Positions 1 to 5,166 of a stretch of 10,043 bases of DNA are shown one piece after another. The position numbers and the translations under genes were made by a program. The stretch is taken from NCBI GenBank assembly GCA_000980495.1, contig LARN01000055.1:1-10043 (forward strand), read 5' to 3'. Position 1 is the first letter of the stretch. Every line of letters begins with the position of its first letter. The notes below the pieces were generated by a model. The model was not told the DNA's origin and did no database searches. It saw only the letters and a program-made list of their open reading frames with translations. The DNA is from Acinetobacter sp. N54.MGS-139 (GTDB taxonomy: Bacteria; Pseudomonadota; Gammaproteobacteria; Burkholderiales; Burkholderiaceae_F).

Positions 1-300
1 GACTGCATCAGAATCTAAAAGGTGCCACGGGTTAGGTCTCCGATAAAAGGAGACCTATATCGTGGTTCGTTGCTCAATTTCTGGTGCGTCCGTCCTGGAC
101 ACTTATTTTCCGATCGCAGGTCTGAAGGAGTAAATTGGCGGATCAATGATTTACGCTTTTCAAAGCCGATTTAACGCGGAAGCCGTGATTCTTCATGTCT
201 CGGACAAGAATGCCCTTGGTTTTCAGGAAAGAATCCGAATCGAAAAATCAGCGTTTCTATTAATATGTAAGAACATTTGATCTGCTTTTATCGTAAAAAT
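1..300. other. Upstream region of ispH with no assignable gene
   Basis: I find no recognisable gene here. All three forward frames entering from the left edge stop within the first 50 bases, so at most about a dozen residues of an upstream forward gene could be present. A 44-codon forward frame (146-280) and an open minus-strand frame of about 50 codons (roughly 170 down to 15) exist. Neither has a well-spaced ribosome-binding site or a sequence I recognise. A perfect stem-loop lies at 33-57. The AT-rich stretch 258-266 could hold the -10 element of an ispH promoter, but no matching -35 element is visible. Confidence 0.5.
33..57. other. Perfect 9-bp stem-loop near the left edge
   Basis: TAGGTCTCC (33-41) is the exact reverse complement of GGAGACCTA (49-57), with a 7-base loop (GATAAAA). 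No T-run follows on either strand, so a simple intrinsic terminator is not well supported. It may be the end of an upstream transcript, an operator or part of a small RNA; the sequence does not decide. Confidence 0.45.
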
Positions 301-1257
301 ATGAAAATTCTGCTGGCCCAACCAAGAGGCTTTTGTGCCGGTGTTGACCGTGCGATTGCGATCGTCGAAAGAGCACTTGCAGTGCACGGAGCACCGATCT
401 ACGTCCGCCATGAAATCGTTCACAATAAACACGTGGTCAATTCTCTGAGAGAAAAGGGCTCGATTTTTGTAAATGAAATCGACGAAGTGCCGGACGGATC
501 GGTCCTCGTGTTCTCGGCGCACGGCGTGCCGAAAGCAGTGGAAGAAAAGGCCAGAGCCCGTGATCTGACGATTTACGATGCGACTTGCCCTCTGGTGACC
601 AAAGTCCATATGGAAGTCATCAAGATGCACAAGCAGGGCTACCGCATCATCATGATCGGACATGCCGGTCACCCGGAAGTGGAAGGGACGGTCGGACAAG
701 TTGATTCCGAAATCAATGTCATTGAAAAACCTGCTCAGGTCTGGGATCTGGAGGTCGAGAACCCGGAAAAAGTTGCCTATGTCAGTCAGACAACGATTTC
801 CTACGATGACGCCAAAGGGCTGATCCAGGAATTAAAGAAACGCTTTCCATTAGTCGCGGAACCCAAGAAAGCGGACATCTGTTATGCCACTCAGAATCGT
901 CAGGATGCGGTCAAGGAGTTGGCACGCCGCGTAGATCTCGTGCTGGTGGTCGGCTCAAAGAGCAGCTCGAACTCCAATCGACTCAGAGAAGTCGCTGAAG
1001 GCGCCGGCACAAAGGCTTACTTGTTGGATGACGCAGGAGAAATTAATCCTGACTGGTTCAAAGGTATAGAAAGAGTCGGCATTACGGCTGGCGCCAGCGC
1101 CCCGGAAATCTTGGTCGACGAAATCGTCGAAAAACTCAAGACTCTGGGCGCCGATGAAGTCGAAACCATGGCAGGTCAGCAGGAAGACGTGAAGTTCCCG
1201 CTCCCGAAGGGCCTGTGGAAGAAAGATTTGGAGAATGCTCGTGACAATCAAAAGTAA
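301..1257 (+). CDS. ispH: 4-hydroxy-3-methylbut-2-enyl diphosphate reductase (IspH/LytB)
   Basis: IspH is a cytoplasmic [4Fe-4S] enzyme. It catalyses the last step of the MEP pathway, reducing HMBPP to IPP and DMAPP for quinone and cell-wall lipid carriers. The 318-residue product is of normal family length. The three cluster cysteines are in their family motifs: Cys12 (GFCAGV), Cys96 (DATCPLVTKVH) and Cys194 (DICYATQNRQ). Substrate-pocket residues are also present: His41, His74, His124, Glu126 (HPEVEGT) and the SSSNSNR motif (221-227). I chose the ATG at 301 because family members begin MKILLAxPRGFCAGV at this point. A TTG at 277 would add eight unconserved residues. Neither start has a good Shine-Dalgarno, so translation may be modest or the leader short. 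It is the first gene of a forward cluster, and its 3' end overlaps the next gene. The identification is very secure. Confidence 0.97.
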   Translation: MKILLAQPRGFCAGVDRAIAIVERALAVHGAPIYVRHEIVHNKHVVNSLREKGSIFVNEIDEVPDGSVLVFSAHGVPKAVEEKARARDLTIYDATCPLVTKVHMEVIKMHKQGYRIIMIGHAGHPEVEGTVGQVDSEINVIEKPAQVWDLEVENPEKVAYVSQTTISYDDAKGLIQELKKRFPLVAEPKKADICYATQNRQDAVKELARRVDLVLVVGSKSSSNSNRLREVAEGAGTKAYLLDDAGEINPDWFKGIERVGITAGASAPEILVDEIVEKLKTLGADEVETMAGQQEDVKFPLPKGLWKKDLENARDNQK

Positions 1258-1711
1258 TCAGGCGCTTTTGAACGCTCCGTTCGGTTCGATCCTTTTGACC
1301 TTTAAAGACGGCGAGCTCATTAGATGTGAGCTGTCGGAAGCAGCAGTCGAAGAAGACCTCGGAAGTTTTGCCGATCACAAGGCGGTTCAGGCTCTGAACT
1401 CTTATTTGGAAGGCAATATTCATGCCTTAGACAATTGGAAGCCTGGTGAAGAGTGCACGGAATTTCGCTGTCAGGTATGGAAAGAAATTGCAAAGATTAA
1501 AGCCGGTGATACCGTGACCTACGGACAAATTGCCGATAACCTCGGCAGCTCTCCTCGTGCTGTGGGTTCCGCCTGCGGAGACAATCCGCTGCCGATTTTT
1601 GTTGGGTGTCATCGTGTTGTCGGAAAGAGCAATTTGGGCGGATTCGCGCATTCGGCCGCCAATGTCTCAATAAAATGTTGGCTGCTCAAGCACGAACAGC
1701 AAAACATGTGA
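1241..1711 (+). CDS. ogt: Methylated-DNA--protein-cysteine methyltransferase (Ogt/AGT family)
   Basis: This is a suicide DNA-repair protein of the family that transfers alkyl groups from O6-alkylguanine to its own cysteine. The helix-turn-helix DNA-binding and active-site domain occupies roughly the second half. It includes the VTYGQIA segment with the nucleotide-flipping Tyr, the Arg finger in PRAVGSA, the Asn of NPLPI, the acceptor Cys in CHRVV (codon 1607-1609), a GG following loop, and a terminal Glu in WLLKHE that matches the catalytic Glu of the human enzyme. One oddity is that the nearly invariant Pro before the Cys is Gly (codon 1604-1606). I prefer the GTG at 1241, because GGAG at 1230-1233 lies 7 bases upstream. 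The ATG at 1235 is one base from that motif and would add two residues. The gene overlaps ispH by 17 bases, which suggests translational coupling. Whether the family role is Ogt or another class I AGT is not resolvable here. Confidence 0.9.
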   Translation: MTIKSNQALLNAPFGSILLTFKDGELIRCELSEAAVEEDLGSFADHKAVQALNSYLEGNIHALDNWKPGEECTEFRCQVWKEIAKIKAGDTVTYGQIADNLGSSPRAVGSACGDNPLPIFVGCHRVVGKSNLGGFAHSAANVSIKCWLLKHEQQNM

Positions 1712-1720
1712 GGAGTTTGA

Positions 1721-2212
1721 ATGAGTAAGAAAGAACATGTTTCTGCCACGCCGGCAACCATGTGGCTGAAGCAGCATAAAGTGCCCTTTGAAGACGGAAT
1801 TTATGAGTATGTGGAACACGGCGGCACGGCTCAGGCAGCCGCGTGTTTCGGTGTGGATGAACACAACGTCGTAAAGACGCTTATCATGCAGGACGAACAT
1901 GAGAAACCGCTCGTCATCCTGATGCACGGTGACCGAGAAGTCTCTACTAAGAATTTGGCGCGCCAAACGAACCGTAAACATATCGAACCTTGCAAACCGG
2001 CAATCGCTGAGAAGAATTCCGGCTATCAGGTCGGCGGAACTTCGCCGTTCGGTACGAAGAAGAACATGCCGGTGTACGTCGAAAAAACGATTTTGGATTT
2101 GCCGTTCATTTATATCAACGGCGGCAGGCGCGGCTATAACGTCAAGATTGATCCGAAAGTGCTGAAGGACCAATTGGGTGCCGTCGAAGTCGAATGTGCG
2201 ATTGAAAAGTAG
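1721..2212 (+). CDS. ybaK: Cys-tRNA(Pro)/Cys-tRNA(Cys) deacylase (YbaK/EbsC family)
   Basis: YbaK is a freestanding trans-editing protein related to the INS editing domain of ProRS. It hydrolyses Cys mischarged onto tRNA(Pro) in the cytoplasm. The 163-residue product matches E. coli YbaK in length. It has the catalytic-lysine motif VVKTLI (Lys52) and the hallmark loop GYQVGGTSPFGTKK (101-114), followed by YINGGRRGYNVKI, where YbaK has YVSGGKRG. The start is firm: AGGAG at 1711-1715 stands 5 bases before the ATG, overlapping the end of the preceding gene. It is the third gene of the ispH cluster and is followed by a terminator. Assignment to the YbaK type rather than another INS-like deacylase rests on the motif match and is quite secure. 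Confidence 0.93.
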   Translation: MSKKEHVSATPATMWLKQHKVPFEDGIYEYVEHGGTAQAAACFGVDEHNVVKTLIMQDEHEKPLVILMHGDREVSTKNLARQTNRKHIEPCKPAIAEKNSGYQVGGTSPFGTKKNMPVYVEKTILDLPFIYINGGRRGYNVKIDPKVLKDQLGAVEVECAIEK

Positions 2213-2242
2213 TCTCTGACCGCCAGTTTTAGACAGATAACG

Positions 2243-2274
2243 AAAGAGCCGAGGTTTCTGATCTCGGCTCTTTT
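2243..2274 (+). terminator. Intrinsic terminator after ybaK
   Basis: AAAGAGCCGAG (2243-2253) pairs perfectly with CTCGGCTCTTT (2263-2273), an 11-bp stem with a 9-base loop, and the T-run is 2271-2274. It lies 30 bases after the ybaK stop and closes the ispH operon. The A-run on the left arm means it could also act on minus-strand transcripts coming out of tsaD, as is common between converging genes. Confidence 0.85.
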
Positions 2275-2333
2275 GCTAAGTGCAGTATTTGCGGTGTTCG
2301 GCTGGAATCTTCCGGTGCTCGCCAAAACAAAAA

Positions 2334-3368
2334 CTAATCGTTATCGTTCGGATGCTCCAGCGACCATCTCGGTTTAATAGAAAATCCGTCCGGCTTCTTA
2401 TTCCTCAAATCTTTAATTTCAGCTAAGTGAGCTCCTGCGGCAGCTGCAATCATGGCGCCGTTGTCGGTGCAAAGCGCTTGGGGCGGGAAGAATACTTTGA
2501 CACCGCGCCTACGGCAGGCTTCTGTTAAACGAGCGCGAAGTTGTTTATTCGCGCTGACGCCGCCTGCAGCAACCAGGGATTTATTGCCGGTTTTCTTCAG
2601 TGCTTTCAGACACTTTGTCACCAGAACGTCTGTTACGGAATCGACAAAGGCTCGCGCCAGATTGTTCTTAAATTCCTGAGACAGAGGCTTCGGTTCTTTG
2701 CGAACGGTGTTCATGACCGCGGTCTTGAGGCCGGAAAAGCTGAAGTCCAAGTTCGGCGCATGAATCAAAGGCCGAGGAAGTTCGATGGCGCCGGGTCTGC
2801 CTTTCTCCGCAAGTGCGGAAACAGCCGGGCCGCCCGGATAGGAATAACCCAGCGCCTGAGCAGTCTTATCGAATGCTTCACCTGCGGCATCATCCAGCGT
2901 TTCCCCTAGCAGTTCATAGTCGCCTAAAGCACGCACTTCCATAATTTGGGTATGTCCGCCCGACACAAGCAGAGCGATGAATGGAAACGTCGGCTTATCC
3001 TCAGCTAAAAGTGAAGAGAGAAGGTGCCCCTCTAAATGATGAATACCGACCACCGGAATATCCAGCGCAAGCCCGATACCGTAAGCCACGGAATTGCCGA
3101 CAAGCAGCGCTCCGGCGAGTCCGGGACCTTCTGTGACGGCGACGGCATCTAAATCCTGCGGCATCTTACCGGCTTTCTTCATAACCTCGTTGAGCAGAGG
3201 AATAATGCGTCGAATGTGGTCGCGGCTGGCAAGTTCAGGCACGACACCGCCGTACAAACGATGCATTTCGATTTGCGTATGAAGCGCATCTGCAATAAGA
3301 CCTTTGTCCGTGTCGTAAAGGGCAACACCCGTTTCGTCACAGGAAGATTCAATTCCGAGGATCAGCAT
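2334..3368 (-). CDS. tsaD: tRNA N6-adenosine threonylcarbamoyltransferase (TsaD)
   Basis: TsaD transfers the threonylcarbamoyl group from TC-AMP to A37 of ANN-decoding tRNAs, forming t6A. It works with TsaB, TsaE and TsaC in the cytoplasm. The 344-residue product has the ASKHA fold signature at the N-terminus (GIESSCDET, 5-13). The metal ligands His111 and His115 are in HHLEGH, followed by LLVSGGHTQ (134-141), the [16 protein letters not shown] block (159-174), SFSGLKT (210-216), and CTDNGAM (300-306) with the third metal ligand Asp302. Family length is normal. The start at 3368 begins directly with MLILGIESS as expected, although only a purine-rich AAAGAGA precedes it, so the ribosome-binding site is poor. 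It runs opposite to the rpsU operon, a conserved arrangement that here is interrupted by one extra gene. That gene ends 41 bases upstream and may be co-transcribed. Confidence 0.97.
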   Translation of the reverse strand: MLILGIESSCDETGVALYDTDKGLIADALHTQIEMHRLYGGVVPELASRDHIRRIIPLLNEVMKKAGKMPQDLDAVAVTEGPGLAGALLVGNSVAYGIGLALDIPVVGIHHLEGHLLSSLLAEDKPTFPFIALLVSGGHTQIMEVRALGDYELLGETLDDAAGEAFDKTAQALGYSYPGGPAVSALAEKGRPGAIELPRPLIHAPNLDFSFSGLKTAVMNTVRKEPKPLSQEFKNNLARAFVDSVTDVLVTKCLKALKKTGNKSLVAAGGVSANKQLRARLTEACRRRGVKVFFPPQALCTDNGAMIAAAAGAHLAEIKDLRNKKPDGFSIKPRWSLEHPNDND

Positions 3369-3409
3369 TCTCTTTGTCGATAGATATAAGCCAAGTTCAA
3401 ATTTTAGCC

Positions 3410-4099
3410 TTACTGCGCTTTATGGGTACTGTAATAAATATCGCGGGTCACGATGGCAAACGCATTGTCCGCTGTTGAACCGCCGCAAAGTTTTTGTCTG
3501 ACTTCCTCACTGATTTTCAAGAATTCGTCGTAGGACGGTACTTGTTCGGAAACAGGAACGCCTCTTGCATTAAGGTATTTGCGGCTCGGACCGTCCAGCG
3601 GGAAATATTTCGTGGGGCAGACCCAATACATGCCCATGGTCAAGTTGAACTTGATTCCATACTGATGACGAGTCATCTCATTAAACAGATCGGCAACCTC
3701 GTTGTTTTGCCCGAAAATACCTAAGAAAAGGGTCCACAGATTGTTAATGTCTTCTTTGGTTTTACCGTCCTTGAAGCCGAAAAACATCGAGTTTTCGTTA
3801 TTGAGCGGAGACACACCGCGGAAGTCCGTCGGCGAGGGTTCATCCACTTTGAAGAAAATTTTGAAAGCCTTTGCAACTTCAGCTTTCTTTTCCTGAGAGA
3901 TGTGACGGTTCATCACACCGAAGACTGTGAAAGGATCGATATCCGTCAGCTTCTTGTGGTCCGGATCATGAAGGTAATTCGTTTCTTCAGGAAGCGCTGA
4001 ATAAAGCCAGCTTAAGAGTTCCTCTCTGCGGTCGGAGTATGCACAAAGTTTTTGTGCGGCCGCAGGATTAAATTTTGTCCATGAGTAATCATTGTCCAT
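3410..4099 (-). CDS. Stand-alone McrB-like N-terminal domain protein (no AAA+ domain)
   Basis: The 229-residue product has no signal peptide or membrane segment. Its pattern matches what I know of the N-terminal region of COG1401-type McrB-like AAA+ proteins. In order: YSWTKF at the start with a conserved RREELL helix (24-29), [13 protein letters not shown] (53-65), [18 protein letters not shown] (90-107), a DINNLWTLF helix (117-125), [18 protein letters not shown] (152-169), RKYL, and [16 protein letters not shown] (189-204). In full-length relatives a GTP/ATP-binding AAA+ module follows. Here the protein stops about 25 residues later, with no Walker motifs and only 41 bases before tsaD. The ATG at 4099 is chosen because GAAGGAG (4114-4108) lies 8 bases upstream; an upstream GTG (4213) would add 38 unconserved residues. 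Function is unknown. It could be a degraded restriction component, an accessory subunit acting with an AAA+ partner elsewhere, or a domesticated domain. Recognition is from memory of the motif order, not a search. Confidence 0.7.
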   Translation of the reverse strand: MDNDYSWTKFNPAAAQKLCAYSDRREELLSWLYSALPEETNYLHDPDHKKLTDIDPFTVFGVMNRHISQEKKAEVAKAFKIFFKVDEPSPTDFRGVSPLNNENSMFFGFKDGKTKEDINNLWTLFLGIFGQNNEVADLFNEMTRHQYGIKFNLTMGMYWVCPTKYFPLDGPSRKYLNARGVPVSEQVPSYDEFLKISEEVRQKLCGGSTADNAFAIVTRDIYYSTHKAQ

Positions 4100-4107
4100 T
4101 TTTTGAG

Positions 4108-4114
4108 CTCCTTC
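4108..4114 (-). promoter_or_regulatory. Shine-Dalgarno of the McrB-like domain gene
   Basis: Read on the minus strand this is GAAGGAG, 8 bases before the ATG at 4099. It is the strongest ribosome-binding site in this part of the window and fixes the start well inside the longer open frame. The site is intact, which argues that the gene is still translated. Confidence 0.8.
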
Positions 4115-4274
4115 AGCAAAAGAAGAATCTATTGTGGGTCGCGAGAAAAATAGGTGCTGCGTTATCTGCTCAATTCGATCTTTTCGGTTGAGAAAACGAC
4201 CGTCTTCCCGCACTCTCGGCCAAATAAATTGTTACTTAAATGAGATAGTTAAGGCACGGAAGTGAAAAATGCAT

Positions 4275-4280
4275 TAGAAT
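4275..4280 (+). promoter_or_regulatory. Probable -10 element of the rpsU operon promoter
   Basis: TAGAAT matches TATAAT at five of six positions and would start transcription near 4287, a few bases before the strong leader hairpin at 4292-4324. No convincing TTGACA lies 16-18 bases upstream (the nearest is TTAAGG at 4249-4254, spacer 20), so the promoter may depend on an activator or an AT-rich upstream element. The location in the divergent gap between two genes fits a promoter for rpsU. Confidence 0.45.
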
Positions 4281-4291
4281 TGCTGACTTTC

Positions 4292-4324
4292 GAGTAGGGG
4301 AAGGCCTGTGCATTCCGCTTACTC
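4292..4324 (+). promoter_or_regulatory. Strong leader hairpin upstream of rpsU
   Basis: GAGTAGGGGAA (4292-4302) pairs with TTCC, a bulged G, then CTTACTC (4313-4324). This makes an 11-bp stem with one G-U pair, one bulged G (4317) and a 10-base loop GGCCTGTGCA. No T-run follows, so it is not an intrinsic terminator. Near the 5' end of the predicted rpsU transcript, a bulged hairpin like this is a plausible ribosomal-protein autoregulatory element or 5' stabiliser; that role is inference. Confidence 0.55.
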
Positions 4325-4331
4325 AACCAAG

Positions 4332-4359
4332 AAACTATTTTTAAACAGTTATTTAGTTT
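4332..4359 (+). promoter_or_regulatory. Second leader inverted repeat abutting the rpsU ribosome-binding site
   Basis: AAACTA (4332-4337) is the exact reverse complement of TAGTTT (4354-4359), which directly precedes the AGGTG Shine-Dalgarno (4360-4364). The left arm can alternatively pair with AGTT at 4347-4350, so two mutually exclusive stems are possible. All are AT-rich and weak. A role in gating rpsU translation is only a hypothesis. Confidence 0.3.
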
Positions 4360-4368
4360 AGGTGCTCG

Positions 4369-4581
4369 ATGCCCACAATCCGTGTTAAAGAAAACGAACC
4401 TTTTGAAGTTGCTCTTCGTCGCTTTAAGCGCACGATCGAAAAGAGCGGTCTTTTAACTGAACTTCGCGCTCGCGAATTCTATGAAAAACCGACTGCTGAA
4501 CGCAAACGCAAAAAAGCTGCCGCTATCAAGCGTCACTACAAGCGTCTTCGCAGCATGATGCTCCCGAAGAAGCTCTACTAA
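4369..4581 (+). CDS. rpsU: 30S ribosomal protein bS21
   Basis: bS21 is a small basic protein at the platform of the 30S subunit near the anti-Shine-Dalgarno end of 16S rRNA, and it assists initiation on structured messages. The 70-residue product is essentially full family length. It shows the [20 protein letters not shown] beginning, the central LREF-like segment ([10 protein letters not shown]), and a strongly basic tail ([15 protein letters not shown]) ending PKKLY. An AGGTG motif (4360-4364) stands 4 bases before the ATG. It is the first gene of the macromolecular synthesis operon and is followed 30 bases later by yqeY. The likely promoter and two leader hairpins lie in the 155 bases upstream. 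Confidence 0.97.
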   Translation: MPTIRVKENEPFEVALRRFKRTIEKSGLLTELRAREFYEKPTAERKRKKAAAIKRHYKRLRSMMLPKKLY

Positions 4582-4611
4582 TTCTTCAAGCACTTCAAAA
4601 CAGAGGCAGTT

Positions 4612-5058
4612 ATGAGTTTAAAAGACCAGATCACCTCTGATATGCGCGACGCGATGCGCGCTCATGATAAAGAGAAACTGAGCGCGCTTCGTATGCTTCT
4701 TTCTTCGATCAAACAGAAAGAAGTCGACGAGCAGATCACCGCAGATGATGCTGTCATTCAACAGATCATTGCAAAATTGATCAAGCAGCGCAAAGACTCA
4801 GTTGAACAATATCTGGCCGGAAATCGTAAAGATTTGGCCGATAAAGAGTCTGCGGAAATTAAGACATTCGAAGTCTATTTGCCCGCCCAGCTTTCTGATG
4901 AAGAAATTCAGAAAATCGTTGACGAGGTTGTGACTTCCGCCGGACTCAGCGGCCCGGCCGCCATGGGCAAAGCCATGGGAATGATCAAGCCGAAGGTTGC
5001 AGGCAAAGCTGACATGGGCAGAGTTTCCGCACTGCTTAAGGCAAGACTAGCTCAGTAA
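4612..5058 (+). CDS. yqeY: GatB/YqeY domain-containing protein
   Basis: The 148-residue product is a cytoplasmic, helical, freestanding relative of the C-terminal tail domain of GatB, the tRNA-binding part of the Asp/Glu-tRNA amidotransferase. Family landmarks are visible: the MLLSSIKQKE helix (28-37), KQRKDSVEQYLAGNRKDLADKE (57-78), YLPAQLSDEEI (89-99), and the C-terminal MGKAMGMIKPKVAGKADMGRVS (118-139). A purine-rich AGAGG precedes the ATG with normal spacing. The precise role of stand-alone YqeY is not established; a tRNA-linked function is inferred from the domain. It is placed between rpsU and dnaG, an arrangement familiar in betaproteobacteria, and an intrinsic terminator starts 16 bases after its stop. 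Confidence 0.93.
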   Translation: MSLKDQITSDMRDAMRAHDKEKLSALRMLLSSIKQKEVDEQITADDAVIQQIIAKLIKQRKDSVEQYLAGNRKDLADKESAEIKTFEVYLPAQLSDEEIQKIVDEVVTSAGLSGPAAMGKAMGMIKPKVAGKADMGRVSALLKARLAQ

Positions 5059-5073
5059 GCTGGAAGATTTTAT

Positions 5074-5100
5074 AAAAGACGTCCTGCGGGACGTCTTTTT
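5074..5100 (+). terminator. Intrinsic terminator between yqeY and dnaG
   Basis: AAAAGACGTCC (5074-5084) pairs perfectly with GGACGTCTTTT (5089-5099) around a TGCG tetraloop, and the T-run spans 5096-5100. This is a canonical strong terminator. It sits where E. coli has a partial terminator between rpsU and dnaG, so by analogy it would let abundant rpsU-yqeY message be made while only a fraction of polymerases read into dnaG. The fraction cannot be judged from sequence. Confidence 0.9.
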
Positions 5101-5166
5101 GTTTATAGCGGCCGGATCTTTCAAAACATTTTCCGTCCCCCGCCTTTTCTTGTGAGAGTTTGATTC

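Noticed and set aside
15..172. Minus-strand open frame of about 50 codons at the left edge
   Set aside because: It has no ATG start, only internal TTG, and no ribosome-binding site or recognisable motif. It could be a gene remnant, but nothing supports that.
146..280. Forward 44-codon open frame before ispH
   Set aside because: The AAGGAG at 125-130 is 15 bases from its ATG, too far for a normal start. The product resembles nothing I know and the frame runs into the ispH start region, so chance is likely.
277..300. TTG start for ispH at 277
   Set aside because: It adds eight residues before the MKILLAxPRGFCAGV start that typifies the family, and its upstream sequence has no better ribosome-binding site.
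4100..4213. N-terminal extension of the McrB-like protein from a GTG at 4213
   Set aside because: The extra 38 residues do not look conserved, and a strong Shine-Dalgarno sits immediately before the ATG at 4099.
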